Positions 8,340 through 16,983 of a DNA stretch of 64,000 nucleotides are shown piece after piece. Under the pieces are notes generated by a model. The model saw only the letters and a list, made by a program, of their open reading frames with translations, had not been told where the DNA came from and made no database searches. Origin of the DNA: Myroides oncorhynchi (GTDB lineage Bacteria > Bacteroidota > Bacteroidia > Flavobacteriales > Flavobacteriaceae). The stretch is from NCBI RefSeq assembly GCF_020905415.1, contig NZ_JAJJMP010000001.1:1809501-1873500 (forward strand), written 5' to 3'. The position numbers and the translations under genes are program-made. Position 1 is the stretch's first letter. Each line of letters starts with the position of its first letter.

Positions 8340-8704
8340 AAGTTGTGATATTAAAAAAAACTAGTGTTAATTTATTTATAATCAGTGATGTACAAAAGAT
8401 TATTTTGGGTTTTTGATAGATCAACTTTCATTAGCTTTTATATAATCCCAATCAAATTTAAGTATAGGTTTATTTCTATTATTTTGGATACTATTGTATT
8501 GGGCAATGCGTGAGGTATGTATGCGGTACGCTTGCTGAATCAGACCTCCTGAGCAGGAATAGGGCAGTGAAAGGGCACTTATTCAGGAGATATGTGCAAG
8601 GGGAGATGAGTTTCTCTAGATTATGTAATAAATGTAAGCGAAAGTTAATTGGATAAAGATAGCCTACCGTTAATCTGTCACATTAGTTTAAGAAATCATG
8701 AGAT
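8340..8704. other. 365-bp gene-free stretch
   Basis: Between the 67-aa gene and the truB terminator no ORF, RNA gene or repeat-family copy is recognised. A less AT-rich patch at about 8510-8620 stands out from its surroundings but has no open frame of note. Confidence 0.4.
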
Positions 8705-8733
8705 AAAAAAAGCCACAAGTCTCCTTGTAGCTT
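8705..8733 (-). terminator. intrinsic terminator of the ftsX-truB operon
   Basis: The 10-bp stem AAGCCACAAG (8710-8719) pairs with CTTGTAGCTT (8724-8733), with one wobble pair, followed on the minus strand by a T-run (8705-8710). 23 nt past the truB stop. Confidence 0.85.
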
Positions 8734-8756
8734 TTGATTATATATTTAGGTATGTG

Positions 8757-9485
8757 TTACTCTTGTACTGGAGTGTCGATGCCTAGTGCTTTTAATAACT
8801 GTTCTTCAAATTGTTCTGGAGTAACAGCATTTGCAACATCGAAGTCACCTATTTTAGTTCTGCGTAATGCACTTAAGTGTGCTCCTGAATTAACTTTAAG
8901 ACCGAAGTCATACGCTAGAGATCTGATGTATGTACCTTTAGAACATACTGTTCTAAAATCTACATCAGGCATCTCTACTTTAGTTAATTCGAACTCTTCA
9001 ATCGTGATCGGACGAGTAGGTATCTCTACTTCTTCTCCTTTACGAGCGTGCTCATAAAGTCGTTTACCGTCTTTCTTAAGAGCAGAGAAGATAGGTGGAC
9101 GTTGTTCTATCGTACCGATGAATGATACTCTAGCTTCGTCTAATACGCTATCAGTGATATGTTCTGTAGGATAGGTCTGGTCTATCTCTGTCTCTAAGTC
9201 GTAAGATGGAGTAGTTCCACCTAAAGTGATCGTACCTGTGTATTCTTTGATTTGCCCTTGTAGTTCACTGATTTGTTTAGTGAATTTACCTGTACAGATA
9301 ATCAGTAGTCCTGACGCTAATGGATCTAGTGTTCCTGCGTGTCCTACTTTAATTTTCTTCAATTCAAAGTGTTTTTTTAATAGCCATTTAATCTTGTTCA
9401 CAGCCTGAAACGATGACCAAGTAAGCGGTTTGTCTATTAAGAGTATTTGCCCTTCTTGGAAGGCTTCTTTATTGTATTGTATCAT
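8757..9485 (-). CDS. truB: tRNA pseudouridine(55) synthase
   Basis: Makes pseudouridine 55 in the T-loop of tRNAs. The catalytic aspartate is Asp54 in GHAGTLDPLASG, and the usual RPPIFSALKKDGKRLYEHAR and SKGTYIRSLAYDFG motifs follow. At 242 aa it lacks the long C-terminal PUA domain of the E. coli enzyme, as is usual in Bacteroidetes. Its ATG overlaps the uppP stop by one base (TAATG), so translation is coupled. Last gene of ftsX-DUF3098-uppP-truB, followed by a terminator. Confidence 0.96.
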   Translation of the reverse strand: MIQYNKEAFQEGQILLIDKPLTWSSFQAVNKIKWLLKKHFELKKIKVGHAGTLDPLASGLLIICTGKFTKQISELQGQIKEYTGTITLGGTTPSYDLETEIDQTYPTEHITDSVLDEARVSFIGTIEQRPPIFSALKKDGKRLYEHARKGEEVEIPTRPITIEEFELTKVEMPDVDFRTVCSKGTYIRSLAYDFGLKVNSGAHLSALRRTKIGDFDVANAVTPEQFEEQLLKALGIDTPVQE

Positions 9486-10294
9486 TATTGTTTAAGGTAT
9501 CCGAAGTAGAATAATAGTATAGCTCCAGCGATAATACGGTAGTATCCCCATGGTTTGAAACCGTATTTTTTGATAATTCCGATAAAGAATTTGATTGCGA
9601 CAATAGATACAACAAACGCGATGACGTTACCTAATAAGAATAACTTCATATTATCTGGATTGTCTAATAGTATCTCGTATCCTATTCTTCCTGATTCGTA
9701 TTTCTTTAATACGATAGAATATACAGTCACGGCTGCCATAGTAGGAACAGCTAAGAAGAATGAGAACTCAGCAGCTACTTGGCGAGAAAGACCTTGTTGC
9801 ATACCCCCGATGATAGAAGCAGCAGATCTACTCGTACCAGGCATCATCGCTAGACATTGCCAAAAACCGATAGTTATAGCTTGTTTAACAGTGATATCTT
9901 CTTCTCTAACTGTCTTAGGGTTCTTAAAGTATTTGTCTATAAATATTAATACAATACCACCTATTATCAACATAATAGCGATATATACAGTTTCTCCTAA
10001 AACCTTGTCTATGGCTTCGTCAAATAACTTACCTAAAACTAAAGCTGGTATAACCGCTAGTACTAGTTTTTTGTAAAAGTTAAGTTTACTGAAGTCAAGG
10101 AACTTTCTCCAATATAGTGCAACAACGGCTAGGATAGCTCCGAACTGTATAGCAGTTTGAAAAAGTTTAACGAATTCGTCTTCTTGTATTCCATAAGCAG
10201 AACTTACGAATATCATGTGAGCAGTAGAAGATACTGGTAGATATTCAGTTAGTCCTTCTACTATGGCTAGGAGGATAGCTTGTATTAAATCCAT
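9485..10294 (-). CDS. uppP: undecaprenyl-diphosphatase (BacA/UppP)
   Basis: Integral membrane enzyme that recycles undecaprenyl diphosphate to the monophosphate carrier for peptidoglycan synthesis; overexpression gives bacitracin resistance in other bacteria. The active-site motif EGLTEYLPVSSTAH is at residues 13-26 and the PGTSRS motif at 152-157 (Arg156). Several hydrophobic helices and the length of 269 aa fit the family. ATG at 10294, 17 nt after the DUF3098 stop. Linked to ftsX, another cell-wall gene. Confidence 0.97.
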   Translation of the reverse strand: MDLIQAILLAIVEGLTEYLPVSSTAHMIFVSSAYGIQEDEFVKLFQTAIQFGAILAVVALYWRKFLDFSKLNFYKKLVLAVIPALVLGKLFDEAIDKVLGETVYIAIMLIIGGIVLIFIDKYFKNPKTVREEDITVKQAITIGFWQCLAMMPGTSRSAASIIGGMQQGLSRQVAAEFSFFLAVPTMAAVTVYSIVLKKYESGRIGYEILLDNPDNMKLFLLGNVIAFVVSIVAIKFFIGIIKKYGFKPWGYYRIIAGAILLFYFGYLKQ

Positions 10295-10311
10295 TTATTG
10301 TATATAGTTTG

Positions 10312-10554
10312 TTATTTGTTATCTTTTTTGAATATTGCGTAGATTGCTACTCCCATAGCGATAAAGAATACAGCTGGTGCTAAGTGTATACGTCTAAAGC
10401 TGTAGATGTCTTCATTAAATTCTGTTGGTACATCATTAGTAGCTCCTGCCATTAAGAAAAAACTTAGTGCAACAAGTGCAATACTTACTAGTAGAATGAT
10501 GTAGTTCTTCTTAGAGAAAAGAAGAGTATCCTTGTTTTGATCTTGATCTTTCAT
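10312..10554 (-). CDS. DUF3098 small membrane protein
   Basis: An 80-aa protein with two predicted membrane helices (about residues 18-36 and 59-75), joined by a polar loop with the FRRIHLAP pattern typical of DUF3098. Function unknown. In Flavobacteriia this gene is commonly found between ftsX and uppP, as here, with 1 nt between the ftsX stop and this ATG. Context suggests a cell-division or cell-wall role. Confidence 0.85.
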   Translation of the reverse strand: MKDQDQNKDTLLFSKKNYIILLVSIALVALSFFLMAGATNDVPTEFNEDIYSFRRIHLAPAVFFIAMGVAIYAIFKKDNK

Positions 10555-10555
10555 A

Positions 10556-11437
10556 TTAATAAAGTTCGTCTGATTTTAGGTTTAAGAATCTTTGTGTAGC
10601 AAAGAATGTACTAATACTAGTAATAAGCATTCCAAGTACTAATATACCAATAGATACAATTACTAATGGCATATAATCTTCTTTAGGATTGATGTTTAAG
10701 TCTGGCATCTTACTGTCTGCATAGAAAGTAAGTGCTGTGATTGCAATAATAGCTAATATAGAACCAATAATCCCTAGTTTCATACTGTGATTAATAAATG
10801 GTCTTCTAATGAAGCGCTTAGTAGCACCTACCATTTGCATTGTTTTAATCGTGAATCGACTAGAAAATATTAATAAACGCAGTGAACTATTGATTAATAG
10901 CATTGATACTACAGTTAGGAATGCTGCTAATATAAGTACCCATTGAGTTACTTTATCTACATTCTCATTCACTAAATCTACTAGTTGTTTATCGTATTTA
11001 ATATCTGATATAGCTGTGTTTGTATTTAATTCTTTAAGGATAGTATCAATACTATCATTCACTACATATTCACCTTTAAGGTGGATATCGTAGGAATCTT
11101 GTAATGGGTTAAAACCTAGATATTCTACGAAGTCCTCTCCTAGTGTTTCTTGATGTTCTTTAGCAGCATCTTCTTTAGAAACGAATTTTACTTCTTTTAT
11201 ATAGTTCTTTTTACCTAATGATGCACCGAATTTGTCTAAATCAGCTTTGGTAGTGCTCTTTTCGATGAATATTGTCATCGGTATATTCTCTCTAAAGTTA
11301 TCTGAGATTTTTTTAGAGTTAATAACGAATAAGCATAGTGATCCTAAAAGGAATAGCACTAAGAAAATACTAAGGATAACAGAAAAATAAGAAGAGATTA
11401 ATCTTCGCTTTTGATATTTTTCATAAGAGCTTGCCAT
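10556..11437 (-). CDS. ftsX: cell division protein FtsX (permease-like)
   Basis: Membrane partner of the ATPase FtsE; the complex controls periplasmic peptidoglycan hydrolases at the septum. The N-terminal transmembrane helix (about residues 15-36) is followed by a periplasmic ECD (about 40-160, with IFIEKSTTKADLDKF and VKFVSKEDAAKE). Three further helices follow, with the cytoplasmic QMVGATKRFIRRPF loop. 293 aa. ftsE is not adjacent, as is common in Bacteroidetes. First gene of a four-gene operon; divergent from leuS. Confidence 0.93.
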   Translation of the reverse strand: MASSYEKYQKRRLISSYFSVILSIFLVLFLLGSLCLFVINSKKISDNFRENIPMTIFIEKSTTKADLDKFGASLGKKNYIKEVKFVSKEDAAKEHQETLGEDFVEYLGFNPLQDSYDIHLKGEYVVNDSIDTILKELNTNTAISDIKYDKQLVDLVNENVDKVTQWVLILAAFLTVVSMLLINSSLRLLIFSSRFTIKTMQMVGATKRFIRRPFINHSMKLGIIGSILAIIAITALTFYADSKMPDLNINPKEDYMPLVIVSIGILVLGMLITSISTFFATQRFLNLKSDELY

Positions 11438-11618
11438 ACAATCTAATTTAAGTGCGTAAAAATAACAAACAAAAACGTTTTTATTAAGACAATAACGATT
11501 AAAGTTTTCTAATTGTTATAAATATAGTTTATTTTTGCCTGAACGGATGGGATTTTTGATGAAATCACAGATTAGTTGTTGATAGATAGGATAGAAGTGT
11601 TCTGTAAGTCAGTTCATT

Positions 11619-11783
11619 TTTTAAACCTTAAGTCTGCAGAAAACATTTAAACGAGAATAAATTATACAAAACAGAGCAATATTAGTGATTAAAGCACACT
11701 GTAGTGTGGTTTAAGAGATAATTGAAGCTAAGTAAAGTAGAATTAATTCGTAGTAAATGGTAGTTGCAGGATTAAGGGTAAAG
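11619..11783 (-). repeat. intergenic palindromic repeat family, copy C (diverged)
   Basis: About 165 bp, reverse orientation, the most diverged copy. Both arms have changed together: left TTTAAACCTTAAGTCTGCAG, right TGCAGGATTAAGGGTAAAG. The central palindrome is CACACTGTAGTGTG in place of CATACTATAGTATG, with paired changes. ATTATACAAAACAG is still recognisable. It lies between the divergent ftsX and leuS genes. The rest of this 471-bp gap holds only upstream regulatory DNA with no clear -7 for leuS. Confidence 0.7.
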
Positions 11784-11908
11784 TATTTATCTTAGCTTAC
11801 TCAAAAATAACAGGACTACTTTTAGTACGTATTTACTGAGCTCAGAGGTATAATCTGTAGAAGGTAAACAAAGACCCCAAGTGTAAAATTTGATATATAA
11901 ATTATAGT

Positions 11909-14722
11909 ATGAAGTATTATCCAAACGAAATTGAAGCTAAGTGGCAGAAATTTTGGAAAGAAAACCAAACTTTCAAAATCGAGAATAACGCTGATAAGCC
12001 GAAGTATTACATCTTAGATATGTTCCCTTATCCATCTGGAGCAGGGTTACACGTGGGGCATCCACTCGGATACATCGCATCAGATATCTATACTCGTTTT
12101 AAACGTCAAAAAGGTTTTAATGTTCTCCACCCTCAAGGATATGATAGTTTTGGACTTCCTGCTGAGCAGTATGCTATCCAAACAGGGCAACATCCTGCTG
12201 TAACAACAGAAGTGAACATTGCTAGATATAGAGAGCAGTTAGATAAAATTGGTTTCTCTTTTGATTGGAGTAGAGAGGTACGTACTTCTAATGCGGATTA
12301 TTATAAGCATACGCAGTGGATTTTTATCCAGTTGTTTAATGCATGGTATAATAAGGTAAGTGATAAAGCTGAATCAATTGATACATTAGTAGCTGTTTTT
12401 GAAAAAGAAGGAAATGCAAATGTGCAGGCTGTATGTGATGATGCTATCGAAGTATTCAGCGCAGACCAGTGGAATGCATTCAGTGCAGATGAGAAAGAAA
12501 CAATGTTACTTAAATATAGAATGACTTACTTAGCAGAAACAGAAGTTAACTGGTGTCCTGCGTTAGGTACTGTACTTGCTAATGATGAGATCAAAGATGG
12601 TCTATCAGAGCGTGGAGGTCATCCTGTAGTGAGAAAGAAAATGAAGCAATGGAGTATGCGTATATCTGCTTATGCGGAACGTTTACTACAAGGGCTTAAT
12701 GATATTGACTGGACAGAGAGTATTAAAGAGAGTCAACGTAACTGGATCGGTAAGTCGGTAGGGGCGTCTGTGGTGTTTAATCTTAAAGAAGGAGAAGATA
12801 CTATCAAAGTATTTACTACTAGACCTGATACGATATTTGGTGTAAGCTTTATGACGTTAGCTCCTGAGCATGATTTAGTGAGTAAGATTACTACTGCTGA
12901 TCAGAAAGAGGCTGTTGAGGCTTATGTAGAAGCTACTTCTAAGCGTAGTGAGCGTGACCGTATGGCAGATGTGAAGACTATCTCGGGTGTGTTTACTGGA
13001 GCGTATGCTGAACATCCATTCACGAAAGAGCCAATCGAGATATGGATTGGTGATTATGTATTAGCTGGTTATGGTACAGGAGCTGTTATGGCTGTGCCTG
13101 CTGGAGATACTAGAGATTATGCATTCGCTAAGCATTTTAATATTACAATCAAAAATATTTTTAATCAAGATATTACTGAAGAAGCTTATGCTGATAAAGA
13201 AGGTTTCTTATTAATAGAGTCTGATTTCTTAAATGGATTAAGCTATAAAGAAGCTACTGCTAAAGCTATCGAAGCGTTAGAAAAAATAGAACATGGTAAT
13301 GGTAAAACGAACTACCGTTTACGCGATGCAGTATTTTCTCGTCAGCGTTATTGGGGTGAACCTTTCCCTGTGTACTACGTAAATAATCTTCCAAAGATGA
13401 TTGATAAGAAATTTCTTCCAATCGTTCTTCCAGAAGTAGAAAAATACTTGCCTACTGAAGATGGACAACCACCTTTAGGAAATGCTGCAGTATGGGCATG
13501 GGATACAGTAAATAATAAAGTAGTAGAGAACGATAAAATAGATGGAGTATCAGTATTCCCTCTAGAATTAAATACAATGCCAGGATGGGCTGGTTCTTCA
13601 TGGTATTGGATGCGTTATATGGATCCTCAGAATACTGAAGATATCGCTTCACCAGAGGCGTTGGCATATTGGCAAAATGTAGACTTATATATAGGAGGGA
13701 ATGAGCACGCTACAGGACATCTATTATACAGTCGTTTTTGGAATAAGTTCTTAAAAGATTTTGGAGTTGCTCCAACAGAAGAGCCGTTCAAAAAATTAAT
13801 TAACCAAGGAATGATCTTAGGAACTTCTGCTTTAGTATATAGAATAGAAGGCACGAATACCTTTATATCTAAGGATATGATTAAGGATGAAAAAGTACAA
13901 CAGCTATATGCTTATGTTGGATTAGTGAATTCTTCTTCAGAGTTAGATACAGACGAGTTTAAAGCTTGGAGACCTGATTATGCTGGAGCTGAGTTTATTC
14001 TTAATGCGAATGGTAAATATATCGTTGGTCATGAGGTAGAGAAGATGTCTAAGTCTTATTATAATGTGGTTAATCCAGATGATATCTGTGAAGAATATGG
14101 AGCAGATACACTACGTTTATACGAAATGTTCTTAGGTCCATTAGAACAGGCAAAACCATGGAATACTGCTGGTATTTCTGGAGTCGCAGGTTTCTTGAAA
14201 AAACTATGGAGATTATATGCTGATGATAATGGTGTAGTGGTGATAAATGATGAGCCTACTCCAGAGATGTATAAGTCACTTCATAAGACAATTAAAAAGG
14301 TTACTGAGGATATAGAGAATTTCTCTTTCAATACTTCGGTTTCTCAATTTATGATTTGTGTGAATGAGTTATCTCAACAAAAGTGTAATCACAGAGTTAT
14401 CTTAGAGTCATTAGCAATTATCGTTTCTCCATATGCGCCACATATCGCAGAAGAGTTATGGTCAATGTTAGGGCATACGACATCTATTACTTATGCAGAG
14501 TTCCCAGAATTCAAAGCTTCTTATTTAGTAGAGAGTGCTAAGGAATACCCTGTGTCGTTTAATGGAAAAATGAGATTTAAGATTGAGTTGCCATTAGATT
14601 TAACTGAAGAAGAAATTAAAGCAGCTATCTTAGCAGATGAGCGTACAATAGCTCAATTACAAGGGAATGCTCCTAAGAAGATAATCATCGTGCCAGGTAA
14701 GATTATTAATCTAGTAGGTTAG
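11909..14722 (+). CDS. leuS: leucyl-tRNA synthetase
   Basis: Class Ia synthetase charging tRNA-Leu. The HIGH signature is HVGH (residues 48-51 within PSGAGLHVGHPLG) and KMSKS is at 712-716. Between them lies the CP1 editing domain (FTTRPDTIFGVSF, GDYVLAGYGTGAVMAVP), which hydrolyses mischarged tRNA. The C-terminal anticodon and Leu-specific domains end with IIVPGKIINLVG. 937 aa, slightly long, with an insertion around residues 155-185 as is usual in Flavobacteriia. Monocistronic with its own terminator. Confidence 0.97.
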   Translation: MKYYPNEIEAKWQKFWKENQTFKIENNADKPKYYILDMFPYPSGAGLHVGHPLGYIASDIYTRFKRQKGFNVLHPQGYDSFGLPAEQYAIQTGQHPAVTTEVNIARYREQLDKIGFSFDWSREVRTSNADYYKHTQWIFIQLFNAWYNKVSDKAESIDTLVAVFEKEGNANVQAVCDDAIEVFSADQWNAFSADEKETMLLKYRMTYLAETEVNWCPALGTVLANDEIKDGLSERGGHPVVRKKMKQWSMRISAYAERLLQGLNDIDWTESIKESQRNWIGKSVGASVVFNLKEGEDTIKVFTTRPDTIFGVSFMTLAPEHDLVSKITTADQKEAVEAYVEATSKRSERDRMADVKTISGVFTGAYAEHPFTKEPIEIWIGDYVLAGYGTGAVMAVPAGDTRDYAFAKHFNITIKNIFNQDITEEAYADKEGFLLIESDFLNGLSYKEATAKAIEALEKIEHGNGKTNYRLRDAVFSRQRYWGEPFPVYYVNNLPKMIDKKFLPIVLPEVEKYLPTEDGQPPLGNAAVWAWDTVNNKVVENDKIDGVSVFPLELNTMPGWAGSSWYWMRYMDPQNTEDIASPEALAYWQNVDLYIGGNEHATGHLLYSRFWNKFLKDFGVAPTEEPFKKLINQGMILGTSALVYRIEGTNTFISKDMIKDEKVQQLYAYVGLVNSSSELDTDEFKAWRPDYAGAEFILNANGKYIVGHEVEKMSKSYYNVVNPDDICEEYGADTLRLYEMFLGPLEQAKPWNTAGISGVAGFLKKLWRLYADDNGVVVINDEPTPEMYKSLHKTIKKVTEDIENFSFNTSVSQFMICVNELSQQKCNHRVILESLAIIVSPYAPHIAEELWSMLGHTTSITYAEFPEFKASYLVESAKEYPVSFNGKMRFKIELPLDLTEEEIKAAILADERTIAQLQGNAPKKIIIVPGKIINLVG

Positions 14723-14781
14723 TATTTCGCATATATTGAATAAAGTAACAATGCATCATTTAGAGATGTGAATATTATAAG

Positions 14782-14815
14782 AAAAGCCTTAGCTCTTGAG
14801 TTAAGGCTTTTGTAT
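14782..14815 (+). terminator. intrinsic terminator of leuS
   Basis: AAAAGCCTTA (14782-14791) pairs with TTAAGGCTTTT (14801-14811), followed by a short T-rich tail. 60 nt past the leuS stop. Confidence 0.85.
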
Positions 14816-14836
14816 TTTGAAAGAGGTTAGTCGTTG

Positions 14837-15000
14837 TTTTAACCCAGATTACGCATTAGCCAAATACTACAAAGTATTTCTACTTCGTACTTCTTTAATT
14901 AGCTCTAAAACCATACTATAGTATGCTTGTATTACTAATTTAGACCTACCTTGTATAATTACTTATCGTTTAGATGTCTATCGCGTAATCTGGGTTTAAA
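14837..15000 (+). repeat. intergenic palindromic repeat family, copy D (best-preserved)
   Basis: 164 bp, the clearest member. The left arm TTTTAACCCAGATTACGC and the right end GCGTAATCTGGGTTTAAA are near-perfect inverted repeats (about 22 nt including ATTAG/CTAT). The central palindrome CATACTATAGTATG is preceded by TAGCTCTAAAAC. It lies between two terminators of convergent genes (leuS and the SPOR gene). No clear target-site duplication flanks it. Confidence 0.9.
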
Positions 15001-15020
15001 GTTATGTTTTGATATAAATA

Positions 15021-15055
15021 AAAAGGGTTGTTAGTAAAAACTAACAACCCTTTTT
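15021..15055. terminator. strong bidirectional terminator between leuS side and SPOR gene
   Basis: The 14-bp stem AAAAGGGTTGTTAG (15021-15034) pairs with CTAACAACCCTTTT, with A- and T-runs on the two sides. It should terminate the minus-strand SPOR gene (stop at 15077) and any plus-strand read-through. Confidence 0.92.
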
Positions 15056-15076
15056 GGTCTATTATAAGTTTGTGAA

Positions 15077-15457
15077 TTATTTGCCTGGTCTAATAAGTAA
15101 TGCATGTTCAAAGTCTTTTTGGATTGCTTTTAGATTGCGCTCCGCATCAAGTCTAGTTTTATAATTTCCGACTAATACTTTATAAGAAGGATTAGTATAA
15201 ACAATGGTAGCATTTACCTCAGGATACAATCTTCTGAATGAACTTAAGGCAGATCTCGCCTCTGTGTTTTTTCCATAAAAGATTTGAATCTTGAATTTGT
15301 CATTTACTGCTGTAGAAGTATTCGCATTCTTTTTCTTGTTAAGTAGTTCTTTTATTGCTGAGGGCTCATTTAGCGTGGTTTTAGAGGACTGTGCTATAAT
15401 TAGATTATTAGCAAATAGGACTAAGTTTAAGACAAGAAAATTTCTTAAAAATCTCAT
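15077..15457 (-). CDS. secreted SPOR-domain protein
   Basis: A 126-aa protein with a signal peptide (about residues 1-22, IIAQ) and a C-terminal SPOR domain (about 52-124). It shows the RNP-like pattern FKIQIFYGKNTEARSAL, YKVLVGNYKTRLDAERNL and the closing ALLIRPG. SPOR domains bind denuded septal glycan strands, so a periplasmic role near division sites is likely. A perfect -7 (15476-15483) lies 19 nt upstream of the ATG. Monocistronic, divergent from actA. Confidence 0.85.
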   Translation of the reverse strand: MRFLRNFLVLNLVLFANNLIIAQSSKTTLNEPSAIKELLNKKKNANTSTAVNDKFKIQIFYGKNTEARSALSSFRRLYPEVNATIVYTNPSYKVLVGNYKTRLDAERNLKAIQKDFEHALLIRPGK

Positions 15458-15475
15458 AATGAATAATGTTTAGGG

Positions 15476-15483
15476 CAAATTTA
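15476..15483 (-). promoter_or_regulatory. -7 element of the SPOR gene
   Basis: TAAATTTG on the minus strand, a perfect TAnnTTTG, 19 nt before the ATG at 15457. Confidence 0.55.
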
Positions 15484-15580
15484 CAAATTATCTTGATAAT
15501 GAGGTAATCAGATGTTATTTAGAACGCATATAAATTGACTTTTAAGCTCTTTAAAGGTTTTAAGAGTAAGTCATAAATTG

Positions 15581-15588
15581 TATTTTTG
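15581..15588 (+). promoter_or_regulatory. -7 element upstream of the act-cox operon
   Basis: TATTTTTG, a perfect TAnnTTTG, 87 nt upstream of the actA ATG, giving an 80-nt leader. It is the only good candidate in the gap and would drive the 11-kb operon. No -33 TTG at the expected distance. Confidence 0.5.
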
Positions 15589-15674
15589 TCGGAGTTTGTA
15601 AATAAGGTGTATAGGATAGCAGTCTAATTGGCTGTTAAATAAGACCAAGTTTAGTTGAAAATCATTTTATAACT

Positions 15675-16949
15675 ATGAAAAAAGTGGGTAACCATAATTC
15701 GTTTTCAAAGATTTTATTCTTTTGTTTAGCGTTAATGCTATCGTTTACTACAATTTCGTTTGCTCAAGATGTAGCAAAAGGTAAGGAATTGTTTAACTCT
15801 AACTGTGCGGCATGTCACAAGTTAGATGGAAATTCTACTGGACCAGCTCTACGTGGAGTAGTTGAACGACATGATGTAGCTTGGCTACACAAGTGGATTA
15901 AAAGTAGTTCTTCATTAATTAAATCTGGAGATGCTGCTGCTGTTAAATTATTTAACGACTGGAATAAGGTTGTTATGAATGACTTCCCTGCATTGTCAGA
16001 TGAGGATATTGATAACATTTTAGCTTATACGTCAGAAGTTAAAGCTGAAGCACCAGCACCTGTGGCTGGAGCAGCTGGAGCGGCAGGAACATCAAATAAT
16101 GATGGTGTTTCTAATATGATTGTATTAGGAGCATTAGTTATTGTGTTGATGCTTTTAGTTACTATGTTATTCTTCGTTAAGAAGGTATTAAACAAAGTAG
16201 TTGAGGCTAATGGATTAACTCCTGAGGTTCGCAAAACTATTCCTTTGTGTGCTGCATTCGTTAAAAATAAGTTTTTAGTGATTGTGTCTACATTAGTACT
16301 TGTGTTAATTGGGTCATACTTTGCGTATGGTTGGATGATGCAGGTAGGTGTTGATCAAGGGTACGAACCAGTACAGCCAATTCACTTCTCTCACAAGATT
16401 CACGCTGGTGATAATGGTATTGATTGTAAATACTGTCACTCTTCTGCTAGATCTAGTAAGACATCAGGTATTCCATCATTGAATGTTTGTATGAACTGTC
16501 ATAAAAACATTGGTGAGTTTACAGGTGAAGCTGGAGTTGATTATGGTAAATATACTCCTGAATTCTACACTGGAGAGATTCAGAAACTATATGATGCAGT
16601 AGGATGGGATGCATCTACTCAGAAATATACTGGAAAAGAAAAGCCAGTTAAATGGGTTAGAATACACAACTTACCTGATTTTGCATACTACAACCACTCT
16701 CAACACGTTAACGTTGCTGGTTTAGAATGTCAAACTTGTCACGGGCCAGTTGAAGAAATGGAAATTATGAGACAACACTCTCCATTAACAATGGGATGGT
16801 GTATCGATTGTCACAGAAAAACTGACGTTAAGTTAGAGAGCAATGAGTATTACGCTAAGATTCACAAAGAATTATCAGAGAAATACGGAGTTGAGAAATT
16901 GACTGTAGCTCAAATGGGAGGTTTAGAATGTGGTAAATGTCACTATTAA
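15675..16949 (+). CDS. actA: alternative complex III subunit ActA, multiheme cytochrome c
   Basis: Electron-transfer subunit of the quinol:cytochrome c/oxidase oxidoreductase ACIII. Six CxxCH heme sites are visible: CAACH (44-48), CKYCH (251-255), CMNCH (272-276), CQTCH (352-356), CIDCH (376-380) and CGKCH (419-423). The first belongs to an N-terminal monoheme domain with a signal peptide (1-31) and an Ala-Pro linker. The other five form the pentaheme domain after two membrane helices (about 155-175 and 198-218). The fusion makes it longer than a plain pentaheme ActA. First gene of an operon leading to the oxidase. Confidence 0.93.
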   Translation: MKKVGNHNSFSKILFFCLALMLSFTTISFAQDVAKGKELFNSNCAACHKLDGNSTGPALRGVVERHDVAWLHKWIKSSSSLIKSGDAAAVKLFNDWNKVVMNDFPALSDEDIDNILAYTSEVKAEAPAPVAGAAGAAGTSNNDGVSNMIVLGALVIVLMLLVTMLFFVKKVLNKVVEANGLTPEVRKTIPLCAAFVKNKFLVIVSTLVLVLIGSYFAYGWMMQVGVDQGYEPVQPIHFSHKIHAGDNGIDCKYCHSSARSSKTSGIPSLNVCMNCHKNIGEFTGEAGVDYGKYTPEFYTGEIQKLYDAVGWDASTQKYTGKEKPVKWVRIHNLPDFAYYNHSQHVNVAGLECQTCHGPVEEMEIMRQHSPLTMGWCIDCHRKTDVKLESNEYYAKIHKELSEKYGVEKLTVAQMGGLECGKCHY

Positions 16950-16983
16950 TAATTTAAGAATAAGAAGCTAATATATATATACA

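Noticed and set aside
8510..8620. Less AT-rich patch that might be a tRNA or small RNA
   Set aside because: I could not fold a cloverleaf, and found no CCA end, T-loop or known RNA motif; left as unassigned.
13452..13854. Antisense open frames inside leuS
   Set aside because: Shadows of the conserved leuS coding frame.
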